From Ignelater luminosus (taxonomy: Eukaryota > Arthropoda > Insecta > Coleoptera > Elateridae), in NCBI GenBank assembly GCA_011009095.1, contig VTPC01091248.1, positions 1 through 64,000 on the forward strand: a stretch of 64,000 nucleotides of DNA. Reading direction: 5' to 3'. Positions 48,301-57,857 of this stretch are shown piece by piece. Position 1 is the first letter of the stretch, and every line of letters starts with the position of its first letter. A program made the translations under genes and the position numbers. Under the pieces are notes generated by a model. The model was not told the DNA's origin, did no database searches, and saw only the letters and a list, made by a program, of their open reading frames with translations.

Positions 48301-51073
48301 ATTTTCATGTTGGCACTACTTGTATACTTTTTGCAAACTGTCAAATAATATAATTTATCTTTTTTGAGGTTATATAGTATTGTTTGTTGTTATACTTTGT
48401 AAACAAAACATGAAAATAATTTAAATGTGGCGCCAAATTCAAACCGTATTCACTCATTTACAATCATTGTATTTTAACAAAGCTTTTCTAACTTTGTAAA
48501 ACTTAAACAAAAATAATATTAATGATAATTATACTACATAAACAATGTCTTTATGTAGAATTGAGCCAAAGAAAAACTAAAAATATTTTGTTCCTTGTTG
48601 GCAGTGAAACAAATGCTTGTAACAACATACAGAATTGGAAATACTTGATAGAATTTGGTGGACATATGGAATAAAGTGTGTCGATCCAAATATTCAACAT
48701 TTCGTCCTTTTTCCATCAAATTCCTTATATGGTACACTTACAAACACAAATGTATTTTAGGCGTAAGATGATAAAAGTTGCCAGATGTGGCTATAAAGTG
48801 ATAATTTGTAATTGTTTCTACTGCAAACTGTCAATCTGACAGATAATTTTGTGGAATAAACCAAATCATGTTTTGCTTTTCATAGCCTCCTGGGAATTAA
48901 AATTTTTATAAACGCTTGTTACAATAAACATAAATACAGTCGCGGTCAGAAAAAACCGAGACGCCTACTTTTTGGGTGTGTAAGTCACACTGAAGGTGTT
49001 GTTTATTTCACAGCAAGCTGTTGGAAAAGGTATCTCAGTATTTTCTGACCTGACTGTTAACAGATTCTGACAAATTCCAATAAATCAACCTGACTGGCAG
49101 TAAAAATTTTGCTTTATCGAATTAAGTGTAGACTCATCCACTAGTGTGTCACATAATTTAAAGGCTAGAAAAGATATTAGCGTTACAAATTGCAAAGAAA
49201 GGCAAAAGTCCCTTGCTAGCAATTTTGAAGGGTTGCAAAGTCAGATTGGTCACGAAATTCGACATGTAACCCCAGAAGTAGACATAACGCCCAACAAGGT
49301 TGGCAATTTGCACATTTAATTTAACCTTATGTCAAATAGTTAATTTCTCAATAAAAATTAATTGTTATTTACTTTCCTTTTTCTTTCTTTTGTTGCTTTG
49401 AAGTAATACCTAAATGACCTGTACATAAACAATCTTTTTCTGATGTTACTAGAAAGGGAACATCTAGCTCTACCAAAACATACAACCCAAATGCAAGAAA
49501 GAAATCTCGATAGCGTTACCATTTTTCCCAACATTGCCGAAAAATTGCAAACTTCAGCTTATTTTTATTTATATTTAAATCGCTGTACATGTCACGGCGA
49601 TTTTTTGGAAAATTGCTATTATCGATTACCCATAACATAATGGAAATTGCCCATTGCAATGATACTTTGTATGCGTATGATTATATAACTATATATTATA
49701 TTATATGGTATTATATTATATCGTATTATTATATTTACTACATTTTCTACCAGTTCCGGTCTCACCGAAAATGGCAGAAACAGTTTCAAACAAAACTTGC
49801 ACCTCAAGATTTGACAAAACGTAAATGGTAATCGATTTAGGCCCGGTTTTTTCACCTCTCAATAAATTAATTTGCTGGATAAATACCATAGTAATCACTG
49901 TTAGTACAATTGTATCCATAACTACTATGTTCCAGATAAAGTTATTAGGAAGTAAAAAGACTGGGCCTTAAAATCATTATGTATTTTAAAATCATGCGTG
50001 ACTTAAATTTTAAATAAGCAAAAATCAAATAATTTTTTTAATTAAGTAAGTTGATTAGTTTTTCGGTGAGATACACTTCAAGCTTATCAACAGAACGAAA
50101 CGTTTCTTATTAAATAAACTACAATTACTTCATGTTTAAGAATTCAATAAGTATATCACTAATGTTAGATTAAAATTTAAAAGTAAAATGAAGAATTAGG
50201 AGCAGTACGCAAAAACACAATTAATTAATGATCATTGGATTCATTTACTGAAAGCACGTGCTTACCTATTCACCCAATAAAGAAATGGAGAATTTTCTAG
50301 TTGTGCATTTACTTTCACTCCCATCGTTGTTTCTAAAAAATTAATTTATTAGTACCTGTAATGTTCGCATTACCATATTTATAAATTATGCATAACGTAC
50401 CGCAAATCAATGCTAACGTACATGGATTGGTATATTTAAAAGCATCAAATGGTCCATTTCCAATTTCAGCTTTTAATTTTTCAACTAACACTTCTGCTTG
50501 CTCGGCGAAAACTTCAACGAAACTATCTAGAATCTTTTTATTAAATGTTGGCATTATTAATTTTCGATGATTTCTCCAAAGCGGCCCTATAATAATTATT
50601 GTTATTTTTTTATACCACCTTTCAAAAATCACAAGAAATTGTAAAATTTACCTGAAGAAGTGAATAAACCATTCCTTAAAATCGGAATCAGAGAATCGTA
50701 ATCCCGGGACTTTCTTTGAAATTTGGAGTTGCATAAAGTTTGCACGTCAACCGGATTCGAAATTACTACATATAATGTATTACCCAACCACAAACGAAAG
50801 GGCGGAGGATATTTTTTGGGTAAACTTATAATCGCAGACATAATATCTAAGAGATATCAACAACAAAATAATGAAAACGCTAATAAATAATATAAAAATA
50901 AAAATACCAGTGTTGCTTCCTAGAAATTCCAATGTATTTCCAAAAAATGGTACGACAGGTGGTCCTGTTAAATTTGCAGTGATCCTACGAATTCTTCTCG
51001 TTTTCCATAGATGATGTAACCAGGAGAGAACAAGACAAAAGATTAAGAAAATAACGAACCAAATCACAATCAT
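36344..51073 (-). CDS. Cytochrome P450, CYP4-type
   Basis: Eleven exons on - join in phase to about 501 residues: 51073-50908, 50846-50652, 50586-50401, 50332-50266, 39277-39151, 37576-37498, 37444-37338, 37273-37205, 37141-36976, 36741-36562 and 36507-36344. P450s are heme monooxygenases; CYP4 members act on fatty acids, hormones or xenobiotics. The N terminus is a membrane anchor (IWFVIFLIFCLVLSWL) for the endoplasmic reticulum. ETTMGVKVNAQ is a CYP4 signature. AGSDTTA (residues 309-315) is the I-helix oxygen-binding motif, ETLR (366-369) the K helix, and FVAGPRNCIG carries the heme-ligand Cys at about residue 446. Exon 7 has two possible AG acceptors 24 bases apart; the outer one, adding DPRRYSIL, fits the family better. 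The fourth intron (39278-50265) is 11 kb and full of repeats. All boundary phases fit, so the gene looks functional. Confidence 0.95.
38100..39101. mobile_element. Foldback element with about 270-290-bp arms
   Basis: Left end TACAGTGTCCGCCAAAGAGT and right end GGCGGGCACTGTGT are inverted copies, and the similarity continues inward past ATGACTTATGGAAAAT, GCATCAGGTTTT and CTCCATTACCTGTCAAATTT to about 38370 and 38820. The arms are about 85 per cent alike by eye. There is no transposase. The middle holds a tandem duplication. It lies in the fifth CYP4 intron, between exons 5 and 6. Confidence 0.9.
38544..38809. repeat. Tandem duplication, two units of about 133 bp
   Basis: Unit 1 begins GCAAAGTTAATCTCATTTAC at 38544 and unit 2 begins identically at 38680. 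They share nearly all of their sequence through TTTTCCAAATAAACATTAAC. A few substitutions and small indels separate them. Together they fill the space between the arms of the foldback element. Confidence 0.92.
39300..41402. other. Intron 4 of CYP4, left part, no further gene
   Basis: Contains an orphan element end (CAGTGTGTCCCACGATAGTA near 39308). Nothing else is supported. Confidence 0.4.
41403..42414 (-). mobile_element. Tc-like foldback element with 420-bp arms and a transposase remnant
   Basis: The two arms, 41403-41823 and 41994-42414, are inverted copies of each other at roughly 85-90 per cent by eye and start TACAGTGTGTACAAGATAAG / TACAGTGTGTCCAAGATAAG. They sit at TA. The 170-base centre encodes, on -, WPARLPDLTPLDSFLWGYIK, the third-Asp block of an IS630/Tc-type transposase. 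That shows the element is an internal-deletion derivative of an autonomous relative. A second copy lies at 21106-21661. Confidence 0.93.
42560..43000 (+). repeat. Orphan end of a further inverted-repeat element
   Basis: TACAGGGTGATCATTTTAAA near 42570 has the form of a Tc-like element end. I found no partner end, so only one terminus seems to be present. Boundaries on the right are a guess. Confidence 0.4.
43425..43640 (+). repeat. Dispersed repeat R1, copy 1
   Basis: Marked by TTTCGGCGGCCATTTTGACT, then GAAAGAGATATCAAAAAAC and a CAGACAGACAGAC run. Related copies are at 54250-54560 (reverse) and 63905-64000 (forward, cut by the window end). No convincing coding role. Confidence 0.75.
44449..44975 (-). 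pseudogene. PIN-like domain protein fragment of an insect repeat-associated family
   Basis: Minus-strand text is family-like over about 175 codons: KETFIQGNLAVKQATEDADV, then VISAMFIAAEYDSVKII and NIDLLVLLTSLAQ, then LLVLHALSRRDTTSSLFGFG, then a tail with AGERILLHLYGG and TLDTLRYQLF. Arthropod genomes carry many copies of a protein with an acidic PIN/FEN-like pattern (T-E-D-A-D, D-T-D-L-L-V-L-L), an S-G-C-D-T-T-S-x-x-F-G motif and an L-x-x-L-R-Y-x-x-F tail. Here the aspartates after E-N are partly changed and the frame is broken between the parts. It is likely a transposon-borne or retrocopied gene that has decayed. It lies in the fourth CYP4 intron. The family name is not known to me. Confidence 0.6.
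45121..45600. other. Region with internal sequence repeats, function unclear
   Basis: The phrase CTTCCAAATCAGGA.ATATAT recurs at about 45284 and 45380, and AATTCAGGAGATATGCC at about 45463 is a third variant. On the minus strand this reads as an acidic segment (STSEYVEECDNGGISPELDV). It may be the upstream part of the PIN-like relic at 44449-44975, which has the same direction. I cannot show continuity. Confidence 0.35.
45848..46238 (+). mobile_element. LTR of a retrotransposon (solo LTR or LTR plus short leader)
   Basis: A fossil LTR. It begins TGTAACGTGCCG. Two right boundaries are possible: 46228, giving TGTAA..TTACA ends and a 4-bp ATAT duplication on both sides (a solo LTR of 381 bp), or 46238, giving TGTAAC..GTTACA ends followed by TTTGGAGC, which resembles a primer-binding-site context. 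The parts read in order as U3 with heat-shock-element pentamers, a TATA box at 46013, and A/T-rich R-U5 with AATAAA signals. No gag or pol is seen nearby. Ty3/gypsy-like kinship is suggested by the end sequences only. The ATAT duplication, if real, implies a moderately young insertion. It lies antisense in the fourth CYP4 intron. Confidence 0.7.
45866..46017 (+). promoter_or_regulatory. Heat-shock-element arrays and TATA box inside the LTR
   Basis: Array 1: GAA at 45866, TTC at 45871 and GAA at 45876, a perfect nGAAnnTTCnnGAAn element. Array 2: GAA 45955, TTC 45960, GAA 45965, (AAC 45970), GAA 45975, TTC 45980, which is five of six pentamers correct at exact 5-bp spacing. TATAA follows at 46013-46017, 31 bases after array 2. 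Tandem alternating GAA/TTC pentamers are the binding site of trimeric HSF. The spacing before a TATA box matches heat-shock promoters of insects. The start of transcription would be near 46045. Confidence 0.75.
46239..48257. other. Intron 4 of CYP4, no gene; orphan element ends
   Basis: Two orphan terminal phrases of Tc-like type occur: GACACCCTGTATA near 47484 and ACCGGGTGTTCCATTTAAAA near 47831. No supported coding region. Confidence 0.4.
48258..48460. mobile_element. MITE, 203 bp with 50-bp inverted ends
   Basis: Left arm TAAATGAGTGAGGATGGTTT.. and right arm ..CACTCATTTA pair over about 50 bases with few differences; both contain TTTGGCGCCAC. The TAA/TTA at the tips suits a PIF/Harbinger-type target, but the transposase source is unknown. 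Confidence 0.88.
48937..49057. mobile_element. Small Tc1-like MITE, about 120 bp
   Basis: CAGTCGCGGTCAGAAAA on the left and TTTTCTGACCTGACTG on the right are inverted ends next to TA. The CAGT-x-G-x-GGTCA form is typical of Tc1 termini. No coding content. Confidence 0.8.
49838..49970. mobile_element. Small MITE (TAGGCCCGGTTTTTTCACCTC type), 133 bp
   Basis: The left end and the right end (AGTAAAAAGACTGGGCCTTA) are imperfect inverted copies. The core holds AATAAATTAATTTGCTGGAT. It lies just left of the fourth CYP4 exon, near the intron's 5' splice site. Confidence 0.75.
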
Positions 51074-51953
51074 ATTTTATTATTTTGTAGAAAATAGAGT
51101 CTAGAAAAAGTAACCCGCTATTATGAAGTCTTGTCAAGGAGAACATGCAAACTAACTGTTGTGCAGGAGTAGAATCCATTTTATTTACCCTTGACTATAT
51201 TTTTTATAATGATAAGAGAAGGCATTAATTTAGTGGTGGTAATCCGATTTTTATTTTATTTTCTCAGATACAATAACATAACTTGTGATTATAAGTATGA
51301 GAAAGACTGTATGCTAATGCTTGTCTATCTTAAATCACATTGATATATTGTGTAGATGGTTATTTTCTAAGTACTAACATGCATTCACAGGTTTTATTTA
51401 TGGTTTACTATAAGTATTACCTTACCGGGTGATTACATACATGAAAGTCATGTAACAGCCCTCTATCTATTTGTGTTTTTAACTCTGGAAATTGGAGAAT
51501 TGTATATGAAGAGTTAAAAAACGGTCAAAAAGAAAATTGATTCGCTTTTGTTTCTAAACAGGAGTCAGAATTGTGTTTATTTTTTTTAAATAACTAGGAC
51601 AAGTAGGTAGATCTTTCTACCAAATTCTAAAAGAAACCTCTCATAATAATTAGACAATCTGCCTTCAGAATTTCATCAAAGATTTTCCTACAATATGTTT
51701 TGAAATGAAGTACCACACACGGTACCAAAGCTACTTTGCAACTTTTCACATCTTATTTTGCATTTTTAGTAAAAAATACAATGCACATAAAGGCGAAAAC
51801 GCGAAGTAAAAATGAAAAGCACTTTGTAAGAAATATATTTAATCTATTGCACCAAAGAATAATGTCTGTCAATTAAATATTGACAATAAAAAGATTTGCA
51901 AAGTACAAAGTGAAGAGTGAAGAGTTTTGATGCAATAAGCCCCGGTAAATCTA
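51074..51953. other. Upstream region of CYP4
   Basis: Should contain the CYP4 promoter on the minus strand. No clear TATA box or other element was recognised. Mariner G begins 880 bases upstream of the CYP4 start codon. Confidence 0.4.
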
Positions 51954-53241
51954 ACACATGGGCTGAAAAGTCCCAGGCCTAACAAATAGATGGCGCTAGT
52001 TCTATTGCATTCACCGCTTTTTCAGTTAGTACTAACCTTCAAAAGACAGCTATTAAAATTTCATGATATTCTATTCATTATTTTGTGAGTTATTGTGCTA
52101 ACAGTGACGCTACTTTTGTTATTTTCAAAACAATGGATCAATTTCGTGTTTTAATTTTACACCGCTTCTTGATGGGAAAAAATACCGTTCAAGCGAAGCA
52201 ATGGCTTGAAAAGTGTTATGGGGACTCCGCTCCATCAGAAACAACAATAAAACGTTGGTTTTCTGACTTCAAACGTGGTCGTAGAGACACCGATGATGCA
52301 GAACGCAGTGGACGTCCAAATGAGGCGGTAACACCAGAAAACATCAAAAAAATCCACAAAATCGTTTTGAATGATCGAAAAGTGAAGTTGCGTGAGTTAG
52401 CTGACATCGTAAAGATATCAAAAGAACGTGTTGGCTTTATATTGCATGAGCATTTGACTATGAGAAAGCTCTGCTCAAAGTGGGTGCCGCGTTTGCTCAC
52501 TGTTCACCAAAAACAAGAACGTGTTGATGTTTTTGAGCAGTGTTTGGCCATGTTTAAACGTAACAAACCGGAATTTTTGTGTCGATATGTGACAATGGAT
52601 GAAACATGGATCCATCACTTCACTCCGGAATCAAAACGATCGTCATCTGAGTGGACAGCAACTGGTGAACCTCGTCCAAAGCGACAGAAAGCACAACAAT
52701 CGGCTGGAAAGGTTATGGCCTCGGTATTTTGGAATGTGCGTGGTGTAATATTCATCGACTATCTTGAGAAGAGAAATACCATCAACAGTGAATATTATAT
52801 AGCGTTATTGGAGCGTTTGAAGGCCGAAATTGCAAAGAAACAACCGCATATGGCAAAGAAAAAAATTTTGTTTCATCAAGACAACGCACCGTGTCACAAG
52901 TCAATCAAAACAATGGCAAAACTACATGAATTGAACTTCGAATTGCTCCCACATCCACCGTATTCGCCAGATTTGGCTCCCAGCGACTACTGGCTGTTCG
53001 CAGACCTAAAAAAAATGCTTGCCGGTAAGAAATTTCGCTCGAATGAAGAGGTTATCGCTGAAACTGAGTCCTATTTTGAGGCAAAAGATAAATCGTTCTA
53101 CAAAAGTGGTATTGAAATGTTAGAGCGGCGCTGGAATGATTGCGTTGTTCTTGATGGAAATTATGTTGTCGAATAAAGCTAATTTTGAACAAAAAAAACC
53201 GTGTTTTCTTTGTTAGGCCTGGGACTTTTCAGCCCATGTGT
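51954..53241 (+). mobile_element. Mariner G, irritans subfamily, apparently intact
   Basis: A 1288-bp element with TA on both sides and inverted ends of about 30 bp beginning ACACATGGGCTGAAAAGTCC. It is a close match of mariner F across its length. Terminal repeats agree almost perfectly. It is the best-preserved transposon in the window. Confidence 0.97.
52133..53176 (+). CDS. Mariner G transposase, complete (Himar1-like)
   Basis: An uninterrupted frame of 347 residues, one short of Himar1. The start chosen is MDQFRVLIL at 52133; upstream in-frame codons back to 52085 also lack stops but are outside the family pattern. Two helix-turn-helix regions occupy about residues 1-110. The triad is complete: TMDETWIHHFTPES, HQDNAPCHKS and YSPDLAPSDYWLF, with 34 residues between the last two. 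Compared with its sibling F it lacks two residues (Lys-Gln) after MDQ. The linker reads WVPRLL where Himar1 has WVPREL; A and B share this, so it may be a lineage trait. The enzyme would catalyse cut-and-paste transposition into TA in the nucleus. Activity is inference from intact sequence. Confidence 0.93.
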   Translation: MDQFRVLILHRFLMGKNTVQAKQWLEKCYGDSAPSETTIKRWFSDFKRGRRDTDDAERSGRPNEAVTPENIKKIHKIVLNDRKVKLRELADIVKISKERVGFILHEHLTMRKLCSKWVPRLLTVHQKQERVDVFEQCLAMFKRNKPEFLCRYVTMDETWIHHFTPESKRSSSEWTATGEPRPKRQKAQQSAGKVMASVFWNVRGVIFIDYLEKRNTINSEYYIALLERLKAEIAKKQPHMAKKKILFHQDNAPCHKSIKTMAKLHELNFELLPHPPYSPDLAPSDYWLFADLKKMLAGKKFRSNEEVIAETESYFEAKDKSFYKSGIEMLERRWNDCVVLDGNYVVE

Positions 53242-54249
53242 TAGATAGCAACAAATTAGACAATTGAACTAGATATACTTTAGTCTAAAGTTGATTTGTT
53301 TCCGAGCGAGATCCAGTATGCCAGAGTTTCAATTAAAATTTCTTGATTTCTTAATATCTAGAAAACAACGTGAGATATTACAGTGCAATTTTTAGCTTTT
53401 ACTCTTTGGTGTTTTTTATTGATGGATACCGTTATCATGAGCGAAGGTCGTGTAGTGCGGATGTACATTTTTATAGATTTATATTACATTACTGAAACGG
53501 TAAACAACTAGCTTGTTTTTAAAATCTACAGATAAATTAAGGACAGATTGTGCTCTTGTGTTTTTTCTTAGAATGCGTCGTTTTTGAGTAAAATGGAATT
53601 TTCCGGAGTCCTGCAATATCGTTTAATTTATGATTTCTTGGTTTTCCCACTGAAATATAATAATATTGGAAGGGGCGTTGTGGTAGGAAACGCAATCCGA
53701 CAGAGAAACGAAACGAAGGGGCCACTTATCTTTGTCGTACACGCTACTCTGTACTGCACAGCACATGAAAAGATTCCTACTGCGCAAACGCAGTATGGTT
53801 AGACGAAGACAGGTGGCCTCTTCGTATCAGTCTGTCTCGGAACGCTTTCCACTCATTGGCACGATACACGAACTTTTAATGCAATAAGACACTACACACT
53901 TATCACCCTCTATGATTTGAAAGTTAAAAGCGTTTTCCCTGAATAAAAAAACCACGTTGAATACTTAACGAAAACATAGCTATATTAAAAGCTGTTGCTC
54001 CCTAAAATTTGGCCTGGCAGTGCCCGTGCAACACAATATTTTTATTGTGTTAGAATAAGAGTAAAGAAGAAAAATACTGTGGTAGATCAAAAGAAAATTG
54101 TTTTATTGGGAACAAATTTTAAAGAATTTATTGCAATTTAATAACAGTAAACAGTAAAATCGTTGGCGTTATAAATTCCACATCTTGGAAAAGAATTAAC
54201 AATCCTCCTTTGTTTTTCTTATCAACGAACTCCGAAAAGAGTCGTTACT
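53242..54249. other. Stretch without recognised gene
   Basis: A GC-richer patch at about 53690-53850 stands out from the AT-rich surroundings but has no credible frame and no inverted ends that I could see. It could be a SINE-like or promoter-like piece. Confidence 0.4.
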
Positions 54250-54560
54250 AAATTTGCGAAGTCTGTCTATCTGTTCGCATTTTTTTTAATTTTGAAATTT
54301 TGACTTCAGATTTGGATGTTACATCAAGAACTAAAGAGCACATGGTGTATTCGTTTTTTGATATCTCTTCGGAAACATGGTAAAAATGGCCGCCGAAATT
54401 TAAAAAAATTTTCAAAAATTTTGTTTTTACTTTAGAATCGTATTCTACATCAAAATACTTTTAGTGTTTTGATATCACCTCACCATATCACATGGTCAAA
54501 ATGGCCGCCGAAAGAACAAAACAGAATTCATTGTGGTTATGCTTTGCATTCTCAAATGTT
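54250..54560 (-). repeat. Dispersed repeat R1, copy 2, with internal duplication
   Basis: Reverse complement of the repeat at 43425. ATGGCCGCCGAAA occurs twice here (about 54387 and 54503), each after a GATATC.. phrase, so the copy is itself duplicated in tandem. Confidence 0.75.
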
Positions 54561-55241
54561 TTTTTCTAACAAGTTAACATACTAATGTAATACTAATTGT
54601 AAAACATTTTTAATAAAATAAAGATTTTAGTTAGATATGTTGAAATTACATCCTACATATAGGTACTACCACCGTAAGATATTTTTGACAACATAAAGAT
54701 TGGCACAGCGAAATGATGGAATAGATAAATAGATAGAGCTTAACAAATGATCACCATAGGACATAGTGATTAAACAAGTAAACCAACTCTTACAAAAAGC
54801 GGGAAACTAGCTCGGAAACAAAACCATAGAATTCTGCGACAGAACGTTGATGTTGGATGATATTTCTGCGTTTGTATAATAGATGTCAAGACGATCGCAC
54901 ATGCACACCAAATTAGGGTATTATCACAGCGTATAGATATCTATACGCTCATTATCACTCCGTTCTCCTTATGTTAAAACCTCCAAGATGGCATAGGTAC
55001 CATTACCTACTGCAAATAAAAGATAATTTTCCTAGAATTCTAGCAACTTTTGTTGCACGACATTGGCGTTGTATACCCTACTCCAACCTATAATTTTGAT
55101 TTCCTTTCGTGACGTTCGTAATTATTATGTGCGTGTGTTCTTATTTTAATAAGTAATAACGAACTTGTAAATATATTTTTCAATCATTTAATCGTGATCG
55201 TGTCATTTAAAAGCTAGGTACTCGTAAGTTGGTTTTTTAAA

Positions 55242-55337
55242 ATGCCTCAAGTTTGTTGTACGGTCGATTGTAATCACACATCAACAACTTGCAACCTTAA
55301 AAGGTTTCCGAGTGATCCAACCAGAGCGAAAAGATGA
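55242..55337 (+). pseudogene. THAP-domain N-terminal fragment
   Basis: A 31-codon frame reads MPQVCCTVDCN, then TCNLKRFPSDPTRAKR before a stop. This is the start of a C2CH THAP zinc-finger domain: a short N-terminal C-x(4)-C pair and an F-P-x-D-P-x-R block where F-H-R-F-P-x-D-P-x-x-R-x-x-W is usual. The Trp and the distal Cys/His are missing because the frame stops. It may be a relic of a THAP gene or of a P-element-type transposase, or a first exon whose donor I cannot identify. Confidence 0.55.
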
Positions 55338-55339
55338 GT

Positions 55340-56499
55340 CATCTTGAGCTTTGTATTTTTTATTTCCAATCAATACTGAAATAAACCTGAATCCTTAATT
55401 AATGTTAACTTAACATCAAATTAATTCTTAATATTTAATGTACAGTATAATAGGATTAATATTAATCCTTAGTATCTACCACTGTTTCTAGCTTGTATTT
55501 TGCTAAAATGTCTTATATAAAATATTTGCATATTTCTATTGATAGTTGTAATTATTTATTTTTAAATGAAGTCTTGCTTTTTATTAATATTTGTCTAGTA
55601 TGTAAAATATATCAAATTAATTTACTGCTGTGTTAATTTAAGTAAAAGTTTTGATTCTTATATATCAGCACTAATCTAAATTGCTTTAAGATTTAAAAAT
55701 GGCGCACTTTTAAACCTCCAACATAGTCGACTGATACACCAAATGAGTAATAGTAGTGACATCTGTTCGAACATGTCCATATTATCGCCTAACTATTAGT
55801 TGAAGGTCACCGGACAGTGTTTAAAAAGAACAAAGAATTCAAAGAGCTGTTTGTTTACTTGTTAATAGCTATACGCTGGGTTTTGGGGTTCGAACTCGCC
55901 TCCGTCTAAATCACTTTATTCAATTCGCATTTTTTACAATTTTGGTTAATATACTACTACTGCTAAAATTATCGTGGTTTAACCACTCCCTAAAATAATT
56001 CTGACTAGTTTCAAGTTTTAATCTTATTTGGTTATTTGATGGCATCAGCACATGATAAGATGAACAAGCACTAAACATCGATGATGAGATCAAACAAGAT
56101 AGAAATTCGAGTTTAATGTGATAACTTAAACGTGTCTAATTTTATTTTTGGTAAAAATAAGAAAAGAAAAAAGATTTAAGGCGTTAATTAATTTTTTTCA
56201 CGTTCGTTAAAAAAAGTGCAACATTTTTCATTAATTTCCGTTTATAAAGGATGCGTTTGTTTCATCGCGATAGAAGCGTGAAAAAAAGTGCCATAACGGT
56301 TCATTTTTTCACGCATTTGGGTGAAAAAAAGTATCGTAACGTGTCATTTTTTAACGCAAAATATTTAGACACATAGGAGGCTACCGTTGTTGATACACAC
56401 TGGCTTTTGTCAGAAATTAGTACGCATCGATGTGACGCGTCGAGAAAGCTGTTATTGAAGTAGGTAGTTCTTGATTTTTATTACGAACGTGAAAAAAGT
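55340..56499. other. Stretch without recognised gene
   Basis: AT-rich. Three spaced copies of GTGAAAAAAAG.. type text (about 56200-56340) suggest a degenerate short repeat leading into the hairpin repeat at 56500. Confidence 0.4.
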
Positions 56500-56640
56500 T
56501 TTGTATGCAATTCGTGAGTAAAGTTACTTTTTTCACTCGGCGGATTTGCGCACTCGCCTACGGCTCGTGCGGCAAACTTTCCTTCTCGTGAAAAAAACAT
56601 ACACTTTACTCACTTGTTGCATAAATAACTATTTTGATTG
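56500..56640. repeat. Hairpin-type dispersed repeat
   Basis: GTATGCAATTCGTGAGTAAAG on the left and CTTTACTCACTTGTTGCATA on the right are inverted copies around a GC-rich centre. The right end (TTGCATAAATAACTATTT) recurs near 4962, and a related end occurs in the insert at 60969-61395. Confidence 0.65.
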
Positions 56641-57857
56641 TCAGCAAAATTTTAAGAAAGGGTTTCCATATGTACCTATTCGTAATGAATACAGATTACA
56701 AAAGAAAACAGAAATAAATACAACAAAGCTGGCACGTTATCAACGTATAACGTTATTCAATTAAATCTAAAAGGTTGTTTTCAAGAAGAAAGAAATAATT
56801 ATCAGTATACATATTGTAGTACCTAATTATTTATTATTGAGCTTTGTGATTAGGTATGTAAATTATCAGTAGCCTACAATAATGAAAATTCTCGTAAACT
56901 TGCAGACCATTCTCTTATTATAAGAGTACTTCATAGTAGTAAATTATAATTGTTAAATAAATATTTATTGTGTTAGAAAGTCAATTCATTATTAAACAAT
57001 TGCAAATATAGCCTTGCTAATGTTATAATATAAAAAAAGAAAAGTTATTAGGCTTATTCAGTTGCGAAGGTCGTAATATAAATAAAAAGTGTATGCCTTA
57101 AAAAATACAATTCTAAAAGTTACTTTTACTGACCTAGGCTACAGAATTCTCATTCTGGTATTCATACATTTTTCTTTATTTTAATTTTTTATTTAGAGGG
57201 CGTTCAAGTATTATGTAGCAGACTAAAGGGGCGGGGAGTTTGAATTTTTTGCTGACAGCAGAAGCGGGGGGGGCATAAATCTTCCGTAAGATAATTGATA
57301 ATTTCAAATAATATCCAGTATTTACAATTTATAAAATTACTTTTATCAATTTCTTGCATATTCTTTATAAGTAATAAACACGCGTTCCGGGAATTCCCCG
57401 TATCTCTAATAAATCAGTACGTAGCTTCTTACATCTTATTATTTGGGGGAGCAAGGAGTCCATAATTTTCTTATTTTTCTTTATAAAGGGAGGGTGGGGA
57501 TGAACCATTTTTATAATAATTTCAATAGAATGAATTTAGAATAATTTAAGTAGTTCTGACAAATTACTAGCTTTTCACATACGTAAAAGAGAAAGAAAAT
57601 AGTTTACGCAAATTCACAAATTAAAAATTCTAATACCTTAATTAGTCCTACCTTCTCTCTCATATGGCAAGTTAATTCACCTTTTCTTAATCTCCTTTGG
57701 CATCATTGCCACGTTGTGATGTTTTCTTTTTCTAAAAACAGTTTTCTAACCTATTTCTATTTGTCAGTTTGGGTTTTTATGTTATGCTTATGTGTCATAG
57801 ACTCATAGTGGACTCATAGTCGATAGATTTGTTGTTAATAAGAAAAATATAAAAAAT
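56641..57857. other. Upstream region of pelle
   Basis: Contains a G-rich patch at 57220-57280 and another at 57440-57500, within text that begins GGGCGTTCAAGTATTATGTA, a phrase common in insect dispersed repeats. No TATA box was identified for pelle. No other gene is seen. Confidence 0.4.

Noticed and set aside
49619-49855. Overlapping frames on both strands over TATATTATAT-rich DNA
   Set aside because: AT-microsatellite with no codon structure; part of it is the MITE at 49838.
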